Origin: DASYQV01 sp036005125
Lineage (GTDB): Bacteria > Acidobacteriota > Vicinamibacteria > Vicinamibacterales > UBA2999
Length of the DNA stretch: 10,037 nt
Reading direction: 5' to 3'
NCBI GenBank assembly: GCA_036005125.1
Contig: DASYQV010000295.1
Span: 1-10,037, forward strand
In this document: piece by piece, positions 1 through 6,155 of the stretch
How the letters are laid out: each line of letters begins with the position of its first letter
Numbering within the stretch: position 1 is the first letter of the stretch
Notes under the pieces: generated by a model
The model's database searches: none
What the model saw: the letters and a program-made list of their open reading frames with translations, nothing else
What the model was told of the DNA's origin: nothing
Position numbers and translations under genes: made by a program

Positions 1-833
1 CCGTTGTTCTTCATCCCGCGCTCGGCCGATGCCAGATGGCGCGCCAGTTCGGCGCCGGACTGATGCCGGTCGCCGGGGCGCTTGCGCAGCGCCTTCAAAA
101 TCACAGTTTCGAGCGCCTTCGGCAGCAGCGGGTTGAAGACGATCGGCGACAACGGATCCCGATGCATCACGGCGTCGAGCAGCAACTCAGGATGCGCCTG
201 GCGGAACGGCGGTCGTCCCGACGCCAGCTCGTACAGAATCACACCAAGACCAAAGACGTCAGTTCTCGCGTCGAGTGGCTCACGGGCGATGCGCTCCGGT
301 GCGAAGTAGGTAAGCCGACGCGTGTCGGGCCGCGACGAGGTTGGCAACGTGCCGAACCCCAGGTCGAGGACTTTCACCGCACCGTCCGGCGTGAGCTTGA
401 CCTTGCCCGGATGCAGGTTGCCGTGGACGATTCCGTTGGCGTGTGCGGCGTCGAGCGCCAGCGCCATCTGCTCACCGATTCGGACGATCTCCGCGGTCGA
501 GAGCGGGCCGTCACACAACACCTCTGCCAGCGTCTGCCCTGCGACGAACTCCGATGCCACGAAGTCGAAGCCGAGGTCGCCTCCAACCTCCCAGATCATG
601 GCGAGCTGTGGATGGTTCAGCCGGCTCAGCCTGCTGGCCGTGGCGAGGATCCGTCTCCGCAGGACGGGTGTGGACGTGGCCGACGGGGAGAAGACGCGGA
701 CAGCGGACGCCCGTCCGAGTCGTTCATCGTGCGCTCGATACACGCTTCCGAGCCCGCCGGTGGCGAGCAGCGCATCGAGTTGGTACTGCGCCAGGCGGCA
801 GCCGGCCAATTCGTCATGGTGGACCGTAAACAT
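1..833 (-). CDS. Ser/Thr kinase-like protein, predicted pseudokinase (3' end beyond the left edge)
   Basis: The reading frame is open from the start at 833 to the window edge, giving 277 visible residues of a Hanks-type kinase fold. The fold is clear: glycine-rich loop TGGLGSVYRA (about 25-34), helix-C region with LNHP (72-75), APE at 178-180, and the F-helix stretch DVFGLGV at 192-198. The catalytic residues are not: the VAxK lysine is Arg46 (AVRV), the helix-C Glu is Thr65, HRD is HGN (137-139) so the catalytic Asp is Asn139, and the catalytic-loop LKPxN is LHPGK. Only Asp157 of a DLG (for DFG) remains. The neighbouring active kinase aligns residue for residue through helix C, which makes these losses plain. 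ATG at 833 is preferred because AGGA lies 7 nt upstream; an in-frame ATG at 839 is possible. It probably follows the SagB-type gene in one transcript, after a 119-bp gap. I infer a binding or scaffold role. What follows the kinase domain is not visible. Confidence 0.85.
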   Translation of the reverse strand, partial: MFTVHHDELAGCRLAQYQLDALLATGGLGSVYRAHDERLGRASAVRVFSPSATSTPVLRRRILATASRLSRLNHPQLAMIWEVGGDLGFDFVASEFVAGQTLAEVLCDGPLSTAEIVRIGEQMALALDAAHANGIVHGNLHPGKVKLTPDGAVKVLDLGFGTLPTSSRPDTRRLTYFAPERIAREPLDARTDVFGLGVILYELASGRPPFRQAHPELLLDAVMHRDPLSPIVFNPLLPKALETVILKALRKRPGDRHQSGAELARHLASAERGMKNN

Positions 834-952
834 GGTCATGTCCTGTGCGATGCAGCGTGGCTCGAGCGCTCGCTTGCGACGAGTGTCTGCTGTGAGTGTC
901 AACGAGACGCTGGGCGCCGCCGTACACACCGGACTGAAGACCGTCGGTGCGG

Positions 953-2128
953 TCAGCGACCGCTTTTACGCGGGGGACGCTTCGACGCGGCGCGGCCTCG
1001 AGGGCAGGTTGGATAGTGGACGGTCGGCACCTCGTCCGTGTGGGGCCACGGTGCCCATTCCACACCGGGCGGACGGGTTCCCACCCCGCAGGAATAGATC
1101 GCCGACTCCGTCACCCCGTCGATGCCGAGATCGCGCTCGAGCCGTGAATCGGCGAAGGCCGCCGTGCAGAAGGGCGCCAGACCCAGATGGGTGGCGACGA
1201 GGCAGAACGTCTGACAGAAATGACCGGCTTCGAGGAACACGGATCGGTAGGCGCGCGCATACTGGTACCGCCACTGCGCGCGGGCAAAGACGGCGCTCAT
1301 GAACACGACACATGCGGCGTCGTCGTACCAGGTCTGATTCGGGACGTAGGTCGAGATCGCGGCAGGGACGCCGTTCCGCATGCACTGGAGGGCGTGTCCA
1401 TTCGGATCGTAATGATACAGACCGGACGGCACCCCGGTGACATGGCGAACCAGGACGTACGCCTCGAGATTGTGCCGCGCCCCGCCCGAAGGCGCGGTCT
1501 TGAGCGCCACCGTACCTTGTCCGTCGGTGCTCGCCCAGCGTTGCACGCCCCATGTAAGACCCAACAGCGTGGCGAGTTGCGATCGCGAGACCGGCTCGGC
1601 GCCAAACCGCCGCCACGTGCGGCGGGAGAGGAGCGTTGCCGCCAGCTCGCCGCTCGCGTCCGGCGCCTCGAGCGGCACGCGACGCGCGCCCTTGAGCCGT
1701 TTCAACGGCGAGGGAGAGCGGGTGGTCCGCGCCAGCTCTCGCAGCGCGGCGTCGGTCTCGGCAGGCTCGCCAAATGGCACATCCCTGGTCGCGAGATGAA
1801 AGAACGCGGCCGGTGGCGTCCAATGCTCCCACAACGCAAGCGCCCGGCTGACGCGCGACGGCGCGCGATCGGATCGCTCGACCATCGAAAGCGTCTCGAG
1901 CTCCTCGAGCAGCCGCTCAATGAGGCGAGGGTCGAACTCCGCGAACTGCCGAGCGACCGAATCAGCGGTCCGCCACCCGTGGAGGGCAGACAGCGCACGC
2001 ACCACGGCCGGCGACCCGGCAATGGCCACGCCCGTCGCGTAGTTGTGAAGGACCAATTCCTCGCCGTTCCAGTAGACGATCAGGTGAGGCGATCGGCGGT
2101 ATCGCGGTTGGAACGATCCCAATGTCAA
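953..2128 (-). CDS. SagB/ThcOx-type FMN-dependent dehydrogenase (nitroreductase superfamily)
   Basis: The 391-residue protein has two parts. Residues about 5-90 include YRRSPHLIVYW and a helical segment (about 38-85, with LHGWRTADSVARQF) resembling the winged-helix, RRE-like N-terminus of SagB proteins. Residues about 160-352 are a nitroreductase-like flavin domain, with SRRTWRRF (168-175), APSGGARHNLE (212-222), GLYHYDP (236-242), EAGHFCQTF (300-308) and CGVGTRPP (347-354). These match the SagB/ThcOx subgroup better than general nitroreductases. In known TOMM pathways such enzymes use FMN to oxidise thiazolines or oxazolines to azoles in a ribosomal peptide. The start is TTG with no convincing Shine-Dalgarno, 12 bp after the TAG of the small upstream gene and in its frame, so translational coupling is likely. 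The family call is firm; the substrate is unknown, and no YcaO gene lies in the window. Confidence 0.85.
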   Translation of the reverse strand: MTLGSFQPRYRRSPHLIVYWNGEELVLHNYATGVAIAGSPAVVRALSALHGWRTADSVARQFAEFDPRLIERLLEELETLSMVERSDRAPSRVSRALALWEHWTPPAAFFHLATRDVPFGEPAETDAALRELARTTRSPSPLKRLKGARRVPLEAPDASGELAATLLSRRTWRRFGAEPVSRSQLATLLGLTWGVQRWASTDGQGTVALKTAPSGGARHNLEAYVLVRHVTGVPSGLYHYDPNGHALQCMRNGVPAAISTYVPNQTWYDDAACVVFMSAVFARAQWRYQYARAYRSVFLEAGHFCQTFCLVATHLGLAPFCTAAFADSRLERDLGIDGVTESAIYSCGVGTRPPGVEWAPWPHTDEVPTVHYPTCPRGRAASKRPPRKSGR

Positions 2129-2140
2129 GACGACTGACTG

Positions 2141-2377
2141 CTACACGTCATCGCCACCGGGCACGATGGGACCAAGCGACGGCGACAAGCTGGACGGAAG
2201 GAACTCGCCACCGCAGGCGGTGAGCTCGACCGCCCGGCGTGACGTTCGAAGCTTTTCGAGCTCCTGGGTCAGCGCCGCCTGGCCTGCGGCATCAGGCGCA
2301 GCATCGAGCTGCGTCTGCAGCTGTGCCTCAGCGTCGGCGAAATCCTGAAGGATCTGGGCCTTTGGTAGTTGGGCCAC
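2141..2377 (-). CDS. small protein, candidate precursor peptide for the SagB-type enzyme
   Basis: This 78-residue protein starts at GTG behind a near-perfect Shine-Dalgarno (GGAGGAG, 8 nt away) and has a sigma-70-like promoter just before that, so it is very likely translated. I recognise no family. Residues 1-52 look like a charged amphipathic helix rich in Ala, Gln, Leu and Glu, as leader peptides often are. Residues 53-78 differ: they contain TACGGE (53-58, single Cys55), then a Ser/Pro/Gly-rich tail with Ser62, 63, 65 and 67, and end GGDDV. There is no signal peptide or membrane segment. Its position 12 bp upstream of a SagB-type dehydrogenase is the classic position of a RiPP precursor. 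Precursor function is therefore an inference from context and from the leader/core-like composition. It could instead be a small partner protein of the dehydrogenase. Confidence 0.7.
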   Translation of the reverse strand: MAQLPKAQILQDFADAEAQLQTQLDAAPDAAGQAALTQELEKLRTSRRAVELTACGGEFLPSSLSPSLGPIVPGGDDV

Positions 2378-2385
2378 TATTACGT

Positions 2386-2392
2386 CTCCTCC
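2386..2392 (-). promoter_or_regulatory. strong ribosome binding site of the small protein gene
   Basis: On the minus strand GGAGGAG lies 8 nt before the GTG at 2377. It is the best Shine-Dalgarno seen at any start in this window and fixes a GTG start for which no ATG alternative exists. Confidence 0.8.
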
Positions 2393-2401
2393 GCAGCAGA
2401 G

Positions 2402-2430
2402 AGTCTATGGTTCAGGTGGTGGACGGTCAA
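2402..2430 (-). promoter_or_regulatory. sigma-70-like promoter before the small protein gene
   Basis: On the minus strand TTGACC (2425-2430, 5 of 6 to the -35 consensus) and TAGACT (2402-2407, 4 of 6 to the -10 consensus) are exactly 17 nt apart. Transcription would begin near 2395, giving a leader of about 18 nt that still contains the ribosome binding site. It sits in the 79-bp gap after the kinase stop codon, so the small protein and the SagB-type gene could be expressed independently of the kinase. A chance match in GC-rich DNA cannot be excluded. Confidence 0.5.
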
Positions 2431-2456
2431 GGCCCGATTGTGCTGTCTGCGAGCAG

Positions 2457-5015
2457 CTACGGCTGAAGGCCCAGTCGCTGCAGGTACCGGTTGAAGCGGG
2501 GATCCTGCCGGAGCGGATCGATGCGGGAATCCACGGCAAGCCAGAGCACCAGGCCCGAACGCGTCCGGAACGCCTCGTCCAGCCACTTGAACGCTTCATC
2601 CGTCTCGCCGAGTCGCGCGTACACGTACGCGTACGATTCGGGCGGCACGAACCAGCCGCCGCCCCGCTGTTTGCGGCGCAGATCCTCAACGGCCTTGATT
2701 GCCTGATCGACCCGACCCGCCGAAGCGTCCGCCTGAGCGATCTCCGTGATGAAGTACGGCTCGTTGACGCCGCGCTTGATCAGCTCGCGGTACCGCGCGA
2801 GGGCCTCGTCGTACCGACCCATGGCGCTCAACGTCCGCGCCAGCCCGATTTGAGCACTGAGCAGGTCGGGATGCCGGGCGAGCACGCGCTCGTATTCGGC
2901 CACCGCCTCGTCATACCGTCGGGCATACCGAAGAATGCCTCCCGTTGTCGACGCGATGACAGGCGACAGCGGATCGATGCGGCGCGCCTCCGCGATTTCG
3001 GTCAGCGCGTCGTCAAGCCGCGCGCGCCCCGCCAGGAACATGGCGTACCGTTCGCGTGCGTATTCGAGACTCGGGTTCTGGTCGATCGCCAGCTTGAATT
3101 CGCGTTCCGCGTCCGACCAGTCCCAATCGTGCTCGAACAGGATCTCGGCAAGGACCGCATGCGCATCGGCCAGCTGTTTGTCGACACCGAGCGCTTTCAG
3201 GACAGCTTCGCGCGCGCGCTGCAGCCCTTCTTCCCTCGGCATGGCGTTGTAGTACGCGCCAAGCAGAAGATACGCCTGACCGATCCCGGCCCTCGCCCGC
3301 CCGTTGCGAGGATCGAGTCGTGTCGCGTCCTCGAAGCGCTCGATCGCCTGCCGCACGCTCTCGACGGTGCCCTGGTTGAGCAGGTAACGGCCCCGCAGAT
3401 ACGCGTCGTGCGCGTCGGGATTGACGGGCTGGATCGGTCGTTCCGCTGCCCGCGTACCGAGCGCCACCGCGAGCTCGTTGGCCACGGACCGGGCGACGTC
3501 CTGCTGCAGCGCCAGGACGTTCTGCAGTCGCTCCTGGAACGAACGCGTCCAGACGGGCGAATCACTGCGGGCATCGATCAGTCGTACGTTGATGCGGACG
3601 TCGACGCCGGCGCGCAACACTGAGCCTTCGAGGACGGTCTGCGCATTCAGCCGGTCGGCAATGGAGCGGACGGGCTCGCTGGTGTCCTTGAACTGCATGA
3701 CGGAGGTGCGCGAGATGACGCGCAACGCGTGCACGCTCGCGAGCTCCTGGATGAGCGCCTCGGTCATGCCATCGGCGAAGTAGTCCTGCACACCGGCATC
3801 GCTGCGGAGCGGCAGGACGGCAAGCGTTCGAACGGCGCCCGCGGATCCGACCGCGCCACGATTGAAACGCCAGATCGCGAGATAAGCACCGGCCGCGACG
3901 ATCACGAGCGCGGCGACGGCCGCGATCGATCGACGGAGGCTCAGCCATCGCGGGATCGCCGGGCTCGCGCGGGTCGGCGCCCGCGTCGGCGCCGCGGTCG
4001 TCGATATGAACAACTGCGCCAGCGCGTCGTGCATGGCCATCGCATTTTCGTAGCGGTCCCCGGGCGCCGGCGCGAGCGCTCGATTGACGATCCGCACGAA
4101 ATCCCCCGGGATGTCCGGCCTGAGATCGCGCAGCGGTTTCCGATCGTGCCGCTCGTGCGCATCGCGCAGGTGCGAGAGCGACACCGCGACCACCGGGTAA
4201 CTGGCGGTCACCATCCGATAGAGCACGACGCCGAGCGCGTAAACGTCGCTCTGGACGGATGCGGCGCTTCCGTTCAGCACCTCGGGCGCGAGATAGACGG
4301 GCGTCCCGGTCGGCACCGGACTGTCCGAGGGCGTCAAGCCTCGAACCTGGCCCGCGCCAAAATCCATGAGCACCACGCGGCCGCTGTCCTCGCGGATGAC
4401 GTTACGCGTCTTCACATCGCGGTGCACGAGCCCCGCGGCGTGGACGGCGGCAAGCGCCTGACACAGTTCCTGGCCGATGAGCGCGGCTTCCGCGACGGTG
4501 AACCGCTCGCGCGTCTGCAGCGCGTCCTCGAGCGTGCGTCCGGGAACGAACTCCATCCAGAGTCCGACACGACCCTCGTGGATATCGGCGCCATGGACCG
4601 TGACGACGTTGGGATGGCGGACCCGGGCCAGCGTGCGCGCTTCGTGGAGGATACGGAGAAGCGCGGCCTCCTGGCCGGGCATGGGTTTGAGCAGCTTGAG
4701 GGCGACCTCGCGATCGAGCCACGTATCGCGGGCGCGATAGACCTCGCCGTACGAACCCTCACCGATCTTCTCGATCAGCAGGAGGTGGCCCCATCGCTCG
4801 CCGCTCTTCGATGTCCGGGGAAGATTCGTGATGATGGACGGTGGTTCGTCCACCTGGCTGCGGTGCACTTCGGCAAGCCCCGCGACCAGGCGGAGCTGCT
4901 TCAGAAGGCGCCGCTCGCGTTCGTCGAGCGCCGCCGGGTCTACGCGGTCCCAGTCGACCGACGTCCCATCGGCTACTGAATCAATGAGGTCCGAGAGACC
5001 ACCCTCAGGTCTCAT
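2457..5015 (-). CDS. transmembrane Ser/Thr protein kinase with TolB-like and TPR regions
   Basis: The 852-residue protein has a complete active kinase domain at about 75-335: glycine loop GEGSYGEV (85-92), Lys107 in VALK, Glu125 in helix C, HRD 198-200 with Asp200, Lys202, Asn205, DFG 218-220 and APE 243-245. A Pro/Thr/Ala linker leads to one membrane helix at about 362-381. Outside the membrane (inferred) is a TolB-like/FlgO-type domain at about 396-520, with LAVLPLRS and DYFADGMTEAL, then tetratricopeptide repeats from about 533 to 850. This layout is common among Acidobacteriota kinases and is usually read as sensing outside, phosphorylating Ser/Thr inside. The ATG overlaps the end of the sigma factor gene by 11 bp, so the two are translationally coupled. 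The likely target is that sigma factor, by analogy with the PknT/EcfP pair. The protein ends at a TAG 79 bp before the small protein gene. Confidence 0.93.
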   Translation of the reverse strand: MRPEGGLSDLIDSVADGTSVDWDRVDPAALDERERRLLKQLRLVAGLAEVHRSQVDEPPSIITNLPRTSKSGERWGHLLLIEKIGEGSYGEVYRARDTWLDREVALKLLKPMPGQEAALLRILHEARTLARVRHPNVVTVHGADIHEGRVGLWMEFVPGRTLEDALQTRERFTVAEAALIGQELCQALAAVHAAGLVHRDVKTRNVIREDSGRVVLMDFGAGQVRGLTPSDSPVPTGTPVYLAPEVLNGSAASVQSDVYALGVVLYRMVTASYPVVAVSLSHLRDAHERHDRKPLRDLRPDIPGDFVRIVNRALAPAPGDRYENAMAMHDALAQLFISTTAAPTRAPTRASPAIPRWLSLRRSIAAVAALVIVAAGAYLAIWRFNRGAVGSAGAVRTLAVLPLRSDAGVQDYFADGMTEALIQELASVHALRVISRTSVMQFKDTSEPVRSIADRLNAQTVLEGSVLRAGVDVRINVRLIDARSDSPVWTRSFQERLQNVLALQQDVARSVANELAVALGTRAAERPIQPVNPDAHDAYLRGRYLLNQGTVESVRQAIERFEDATRLDPRNGRARAGIGQAYLLLGAYYNAMPREEGLQRAREAVLKALGVDKQLADAHAVLAEILFEHDWDWSDAEREFKLAIDQNPSLEYARERYAMFLAGRARLDDALTEIAEARRIDPLSPVIASTTGGILRYARRYDEAVAEYERVLARHPDLLSAQIGLARTLSAMGRYDEALARYRELIKRGVNEPYFITEIAQADASAGRVDQAIKAVEDLRRKQRGGGWFVPPESYAYVYARLGETDEAFKWLDEAFRTRSGLVLWLAVDSRIDPLRQDPRFNRYLQRLGLQP

Positions 5016-5595
5016 GATCCATCTGCTCGATCAACCGCGCGATCGCACGCGTCACAGCCACTCGTGCCGCGTTTGCGTTCGTCTTGCCGAGCGCGACGGC
5101 AATCTCCTCGTAGCTTTGCTGCAGCTCCATCCGCGCGACGATTGCCTCGCGGTCCTTGGGACGGAGTTTCTGCAGCGCTGCCTCGTAGCGCTCCATTCCT
5201 TCCCGGCCGATGGCGTGCTCGAGCGGCGACGGCCCCGGATCAACGTGCCCGTCGCCCAACTCTTCGGGCACGGGCCGGCGCGTGACGCGCCGGATCTCGT
5301 CTCGAATGCGGTTGGCGACCGCCTGCCGGAGGTAGGCCTGCAACGCGCCTTGGTGCCGCGGCTCGAACGACTCCAGCTTGTTGAGCGTGTGGAGCACGGT
5401 CTCCTGGACCAGGTCCTGAGTGTCGGCGAGGTCCCGGGCATAGGAGGGCAAACGGCCGCGCGCCCAGCGTCGGAGAGCCGGCAGACACCGTTCGAACAGC
5501 AGTTCGACAGCTTGGCCATCGCCATTTCGGGCTTTGGCCAGAAGGTTCATCGTAGTTTCCAGCGGTTGGGCTGGTGGGTCACTCCGCTGTGACAT
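5005..5595 (-). CDS. ECF-type sigma-70 family sigma factor, kinase-linked
   Basis: With the ATG at 5595 the protein has 196 residues. Sigma region 2 spans about 30-103 (ADTQDLVQETVLHTLNKL, then LQAYLRQAVANRIRDEIRR) and region 4 about 137-192, with the helix-turn-helix around SYEEIAVALG and NAARVAVTRA. The usual acidic DAED motif of region 2.2 reads DTQD (58-61), losing one acid and gaining a Thr. No anti-sigma gene is present; instead the next gene, overlapping by 11 bp, is a Ser/Thr kinase. This matches the known class of ECF factors activated by phosphorylation (EcfP of Vibrio). Start choice is uncertain: ATG 5550 has GGAAA 7 nt upstream, but the ETT preceding it resembles relatives' N-termini, and a GTG at 5667 is also in frame without a ribosome binding site. 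Confidence 0.9.
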   Translation of the reverse strand: MSQRSDPPAQPLETTMNLLAKARNGDGQAVELLFERCLPALRRWARGRLPSYARDLADTQDLVQETVLHTLNKLESFEPRHQGALQAYLRQAVANRIRDEIRRVTRRPVPEELGDGHVDPGPSPLEHAIGREGMERYEAALQKLRPKDREAIVARMELQQSYEEIAVALGKTNANAARVAVTRAIARLIEQMDHET

Positions 5596-5798
5596 TGGTA
5601 CCGGAAGCGCCAGCGAATGATACTCCCACCCGACCGTGCCCGCGACGTCAGCCCTGATCATCATCACAAACGGGGTAAACGAGATCGGTCGTCGAATGTG
5701 TACACGCTGCCGAGCTCCGACCCGTTCGCCGGCTCAGCGGTGGCTTGGCCGGCGATCGATCTCCGCACTGCCTGATGCGGGACGAGCGCGACCGAGTC

Positions 5799-5851
5799 TA
5801 ACTAGCCAAGGGCTCTGCCCTTGATATCCTGGCAGAGCCTTTGACTAGTTA
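5799..5851. repeat. 21-bp inverted repeat with 11-nt loop
   Basis: The arms are 5799-5819 and 5831-5851. They match at 19 of 21 positions, and one of the two mismatches (5810 with 5840) would be a G-U pair in plus-strand RNA. The outermost part is TAACTAG against CTAGTTA. No T-run follows on either side, so it is not a standard terminator. It is far longer than a typical operator dyad and may be a small mobile repeat or a structured RNA element. Confidence 0.8.
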
Positions 5852-5865
5852 AACCAGCATCTTTT

Positions 5866-5882
5866 GGCGCGCTTCGCGCGCC
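5866..5882. repeat. 7-bp perfect GC hairpin with TTC loop
   Basis: GGCGCGC (5866-5872) and GCGCGCC (5876-5882) are separated by three bases. A TTTT precedes it on the plus strand, which is the wrong side for a plus-strand terminator, and on the minus strand it is followed by AAAA. It lies between the two longer inverted repeats. Confidence 0.7.
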
Positions 5883-5884
5883 CA

Positions 5885-5942
5885 GTCCGTTATGCGGTCC
5901 CGCAACGGGTACAAAATTCGCGTTGGCAGCCGCATAACGGAC
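5885..5942. repeat. 13-bp perfect inverted repeat, 32-bp interior
   Basis: GTCCGTTATGCGG (5885-5897) is repeated perfectly in reverse at 5930-5942. The interior is unique sequence containing CGCAACGGG and CGCGTTGG, which are themselves partly complementary. Terminal inverted repeats of this kind can bound very small non-coding mobile elements, but no target-site duplication is obvious. Confidence 0.75.
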
Positions 5943-6039
5943 AGTTCGACCAAGTCCGATCCGCGTTTCTAGCGGGAGGTTCAGGAATTTGATAGCGGGG
6001 GTCGGCGCTCGTTGAGGAGGCGGGAGGCCCGAGCCCGTG

Positions 6040-6117
6040 AAAAAAGCGTCCGGCTACGGGCTTCAGCTACAGGAAAGCTTCACGATAGCTTTTCCTGAAG
6101 TCCGAAGCCCGAAGCCG
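6040..6117 (-). terminator. probable intrinsic terminator of the M48 protease gene
   Basis: On the minus strand, downstream of the protease stop codon, a long imperfect hairpin pairs 6087-6117 with 6051-6079 in three blocks: AGCCG with CGGCT, GAAGCCC with GGGCTTC, and AGCTTTTCCTG with CAGGAAAGCT. Small internal loops separate the blocks. Six T's (complement of 6040-6045) follow the stem after five bases. The gap before the T-run and the internal loops make it less than ideal. Confidence 0.5.
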
Positions 6118-6155
6118 ATGTCTTCACACCTTTTAAGGCTTCCCGCGAGACGCCG

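Larger units (their letters stand above)
5596..6155. other. gene-free stretch between the sigma factor and the M48 protease genes
   Basis: I find no convincing coding region on either strand. The short open frames here lack ribosome binding sites and family resemblance. Both flanking genes are on the minus strand, so this holds the upstream region of the sigma factor and the downstream region of the protease. A TATCAT box (5617-5622, minus strand) could serve the sigma factor, but no matching -35 is seen. The rest holds three inverted repeats (5796-5942) and a terminator-like hairpin, listed separately. Confidence 0.7.

Noticed and set aside
897..902. Perfect TTGACA -35 upstream of the pseudokinase gene (minus strand)
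   Set aside because: At 16-18 nt spacing no sequence resembling TATAAT is found (the best is TCGCAA), so a promoter is not supported.
36..1302. Two long plus-strand open frames of 326 codons each over the left end
   Set aside because: They are antisense to the kinase-like gene and the end of the SagB-type gene, both of which show clear family motifs. Their translations are Arg-rich and without recognisable domains, typical of shadows in GC-rich DNA.
3729..4979. 416-codon plus-strand open frame
   Set aside because: It lies antisense to the active kinase domain, which has every catalytic motif. The translation is dominated by Arg, Asp, His and Glu without any domain pattern.
5796..5854. Integron attC recombination site
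   Set aside because: The outer boxes fit RYYYAAC and GTTRRRY and the length is 59 bp, but the inner L boxes, the unpaired central spacer and extrahelical bases are missing. The stem is almost fully paired, and no integrase or cassette gene is nearby. I kept it only as an inverted repeat.
5866..5882. Intrinsic terminator
   Set aside because: The GC hairpin has T's only upstream on the plus strand and A's downstream on the minus strand, so neither orientation gives a stem followed by a T-run.
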